DNA of 64,000 nucleotides, taken from the NCBI RefSeq assembly GCF_023952475.1, contig NZ_JALHRX010000003.1, forward strand, positions 248,001 to 312,000. Reading direction: 5' to 3'. Shown in pieces: positions 61,970-64,000 of the stretch. Within the stretch, counting starts at the first letter, position 1; every line of letters begins with the position of its first letter. A program made the position numbers and the translations under genes. The notes below the pieces were generated by a model. The model was not told the origin of the DNA. It made no database searches and saw only the letters and a program-made list of their open reading frames with translations. The DNA comes from Cupriavidus sp. WGlv3. Its GTDB lineage: Bacteria > Pseudomonadota > Gammaproteobacteria > Burkholderiales > Burkholderiaceae.

Positions 61970-62649
61970 ATCCCGTGACCGTCACGCAAGACATGTCGAT
62001 CGTAACGCTGGTGCTCCACGCCAGCGTGCTGGCACAGGCCGTCATGGCGCTGTTGCTCGCCATGTCGCTGTTTTCGTGGACCTATATCTTCCGCAAGCAC
62101 CTGGCGGTGCGTTCGGCGCGCACCCAGACCGAAGGCTTCGAGCGCGACTTCTGGGCCGGCGGCGACCTGCAGGCGCTCTATAACAGCGCCGTCAACAACC
62201 GCCACAACACCGGTGCGCTGGAACGGATCTTCGAATCCGGCATGGGCGAGTTCCTGAAGGCGCGCGAACGCGGCAACGAGGCCGGCGCGCTGCTCGACGC
62301 CGCTCGCCGCGCCATGCGCGCGGCCTACCAGCGCGAGATGGACGTGCTGGAATCGCATTTGCCGTTCCTGGCTTCGGTTGGTTCGGTGAGCCCGTATATC
62401 GGCCTGTTCGGCACGGTGTGGGGGATCATGAACGCGTTCCGCGGGCTGTCGAACGTGCAGCAGGCGACGCTCGCGTCGGTGGCGCCCGGCATTGCCGAGG
62501 CACTGGTGGCGACCGCGATCGGCCTGTTCGCGGCGATCCCGGCGGTGATTGCCTACAACCGCTACGCCACCGAAATCGATCGCCTGGCGATCCGGTTCGA
62601 GAGCTTCATGGAAGAGTTCCTGAACATCCTGCAGCGCCAGACCCGCTAA
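61966..62649 (+). CDS. tolQ: Tol-Pal system protein TolQ
   Basis: A 227-aa inner-membrane protein with three helices: one near the N-terminus (SIVTLVLHASVLAQAVMALLLAMSLFSWTYI) and two in the conserved C-terminal half (FLASVGSVSPYIGLFGTVWGIM and ALVATAIGLFAAIPAVIAYN). TolQ and TolR use the proton gradient to energise TolA, which pulls Pal-bound outer membrane inward during division. The ATG overlaps the ybgC stop. It is 61 bp upstream of tolR. Confidence 0.97.
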
Positions 62650-62710
62650 CCGTATTCCCTATCAACGGTCCGGGCGGTGAGCCCGGGCCGGCGTTTCCAG
62701 GAGTCCTGCA

Positions 62711-63154
62711 ATGGCAGCCATTCAGCGCCGCGGCGGCTCGCGCCGCCGGGCCAGCGCCGAGATCAACGTCGTGCCGTATATCGACGTCATGCTCGTGCTG
62801 CTGGTCATCTTCATGGTGGCCGCGCCGATCGTCAGCCCCGCCACCGTCGACCTGCCCACCGTGGCCAATGCCACGCCGCAGCAGAAGGCGCCGCCGATCG
62901 TCGTCACCGTGCATGAAGACGGCCAGCTCACCGCGCGCGGCAAGGACAACGCCGGCAATGCGTTCGAACGCAAGCTCGACAAGCAGGGGCTGCTGGATTT
63001 CGTCCACCAGCGCCAGAACGAGAACCCGGACCAGCCGGTGGTGATCGCCGCCGACCGCGCGGTCAAGTACGAGGCGGTGCTGGACGTCATGTCGGTCCTG
63101 AAAGCCGACGGCGTCAAGCGCGTCGGCCTGATGGTCAAGTCCAAGACCTCCTGA
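62711..63154 (+). CDS. tolR: Tol-Pal system protein TolR
   Basis: A 147-aa ExbD/TolR-type protein: one membrane helix with INVVPYIDVMLVLLVIFMVAAPI, whose aspartate carries protons, then a periplasmic domain with TVHEDGQLTARGKD and VVIAADRAVKYEAVLDVM. It forms the motor with TolQ. GGAG lies before the ATG. It precedes tolA by 36 bp. Confidence 0.97.
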   Translation: MAAIQRRGGSRRRASAEINVVPYIDVMLVLLVIFMVAAPIVSPATVDLPTVANATPQQKAPPIVVTVHEDGQLTARGKDNAGNAFERKLDKQGLLDFVHQRQNENPDQPVVIAADRAVKYEAVLDVMSVLKADGVKRVGLMVKSKTS

Positions 63155-63190
63155 CGTATTGAAGCCCCTATCCGATTGCCGTTGCGCTTG

Positions 63191-64000
63191 ATGACGACCG
63201 CCGCCGCCTATCCCTACCAGCCGGTCAAGGAGCGGGGAACCCTGCGTTCCTTCCTGCTCGCGCTGCTCATGCACCTGATGCTGGCCGTGGTGCTGTACTA
63301 CGGCGTGAGCTGGCAGAGCAGCACCCCGGTCGGGGCCGAGGCCGAACTGTGGGAGGAAATCCCCGCCGCCACTGCGCCCCCGCCACCGCGGCCGCAGCCA
63401 GAGCCCGAACCGGTGGTGCAGCCGCGTCCGGCGCCGCCGCCGCCCCAGGTGAAGAGCAAGGTCGAGGACGACGCCGATATCGCGCTGGAGCAGAAGAAGC
63501 GCCGCGCCGAAGCGGCCGCCCGCGAAGAAGCCGAGCGCAAGGAAGCAGCACGCAAGGAAGAGGTGCGCAAGGACGCCGAGCGCAAGGAAGAGGCGCGCAA
63601 GGAAGCCCTGCGCAAGGAGGCCGACCGCAAGGAAGCCGAGCGGCGCGAGGCCGAGCGCAAGGAAGCGCAGCGCAAGGAAGACGCGAAGAAGAAGGCCGCG
63701 CAGCAGGAGCAGGACCGCAAGGAACAGGCCGAGCGCGAGCGCAAGGAAGCCGCCGAGGCCAAGGCCAAAGCGCAGGCCGATGCCAAGGCCAAGGCCCAGG
63801 CCGACGCCAAGGCGAAAGCCCAGGCCGATGCCAAGGCCAAGGCGGATGCCGACGCCAAGGCCAAGCGCGAAGCCGCCGCCAACGCCCAGCGCAAGAGCGA
63901 GCTGGCGCGCCTGCAGGCGCTGGCCGGCGGCTCCGGCGCGGGCGGTGGCGGGGTCGGCAATGCGGCCGGCGCCGGTGCCGGCGGTGGCGGCAAGGCGTCG
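63191..64000 (+). CDS. tolA: Tol-Pal protein TolA, 3' truncated by the window end
   Basis: The first 270 codons of tolA; the frame is open to the window edge. A single N-terminal membrane helix (LRSFLLALLMHLMLAVVLYYGVSW, about 19-42) has the serine/histidine type seen in TolA/TonB proteins. A Pro-rich part (PPPPRPQPEPEP, about 64-90) follows, then a long charged helical domain with many RKEA/RKEE units and three perfect AKAKAQAD repeats. A Gly-rich linker begins near the edge. The C-terminal Pal-binding domain is outside the window. TolA links the inner and outer membranes. Confidence 0.93.
   Translation, partial: MTTAAAYPYQPVKERGTLRSFLLALLMHLMLAVVLYYGVSWQSSTPVGAEAELWEEIPAATAPPPPRPQPEPEPVVQPRPAPPPPQVKSKVEDDADIALEQKKRRAEAAAREEAERKEAARKEEVRKDAERKEEARKEALRKEADRKEAERREAERKEAQRKEDAKKKAAQQEQDRKEQAERERKEAAEAKAKAQADAKAKAQADAKAKAQADAKAKADADAKAKREAAANAQRKSELARLQALAGGSGAGGGGVGNAAGAGAGGGGKAS

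Noticed and set aside
63500-63900. CRISPR-like repeats
   Set aside because: The repeats are codons for a helical TolA domain with no unique spacers. I saw no CRISPR array, insertion sequence, integrase or phage gene in the window.

Overview
The window looks like part of the main chromosome of a high-G+C betaproteobacterium of the Burkholderiales, most likely Cupriavidus or Ralstonia. The inference rests on gene content and order: lipid A/core genes, riboflavin-nusB genes, glyA-nrdR, ybgC-tolQRA, a Bug-type binding protein, and an acetoacetyl-CoA synthetase typical of PHB-cycling bacteria. No database was searched. The species call is an inference.

Region 1 (1-19.4 kb) is a cell-surface polysaccharide and LPS region. 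The plus strand carries the end of an ABC polysaccharide exporter (Wzm/Wzt), two unusual glycosyltransferases sharing a domain, two GT2 enzymes and a WecA-type initiating transferase. The opposite strand carries a tightly coupled four-gene operon: GT4, a WcaJ-type initiating transferase, GT4 and a Wzx-like flippase. The first ~5.3 kb is visibly more A+T-rich than the rest and is probably acquired DNA. Phosphomannomutase, heptosyltransferase I (waaC), Kdo transferase (waaA), a GT4 enzyme and an O-antigen ligase follow.

Region 2 (19.7-40.2 kb) is mostly housekeeping and accessory genes. It holds a META/DUF4377 lipoprotein; a TolC-family channel with rhodanese and Pcm; a TetR-MFP-RND efflux set; YkgJ, a YceB-like lipoprotein and UppP; TrmB and tRNA-Gly(CCC); a LysR regulator divergent from a Bug protein and a CaiB-type CoA transferase; an aldose epimerase; acetoacetyl-CoA synthetase; and UbiD.

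Region 3 (40.4-47.6 kb) has a membrane-anchored lytic transglycosylase behind a ~350-nt structured leader. An aminotransferase and the minus-strand riboflavin block ribD-ribE-ribB-ribH-nusB follow. The GTP cyclohydrolase II half of RibB is degenerate.

Region 4 (47.7-59.3 kb) is the most striking part: two complete type IV minor-pilin/PilY1 operons transcribed divergently, lying between nrdR and ribD, which are neighbours in many proteobacteria. The plus-strand operon (fimT-pilV-pilW-pilX-pilY1-pilE) encodes a PilY1 whose N-terminus resembles an L-type lectin instead of the usual von Willebrand A domain. The minus-strand operon has a short PilY1 with no adhesin domain and a destroyed calcium loop.

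Region 5 (59.3-64 kb) has nrdR, glyA with a long folded leader, and the start of the Tol-Pal operon (ybgC-tolQ-tolR-tolA). It is cut by the window end inside tolA.
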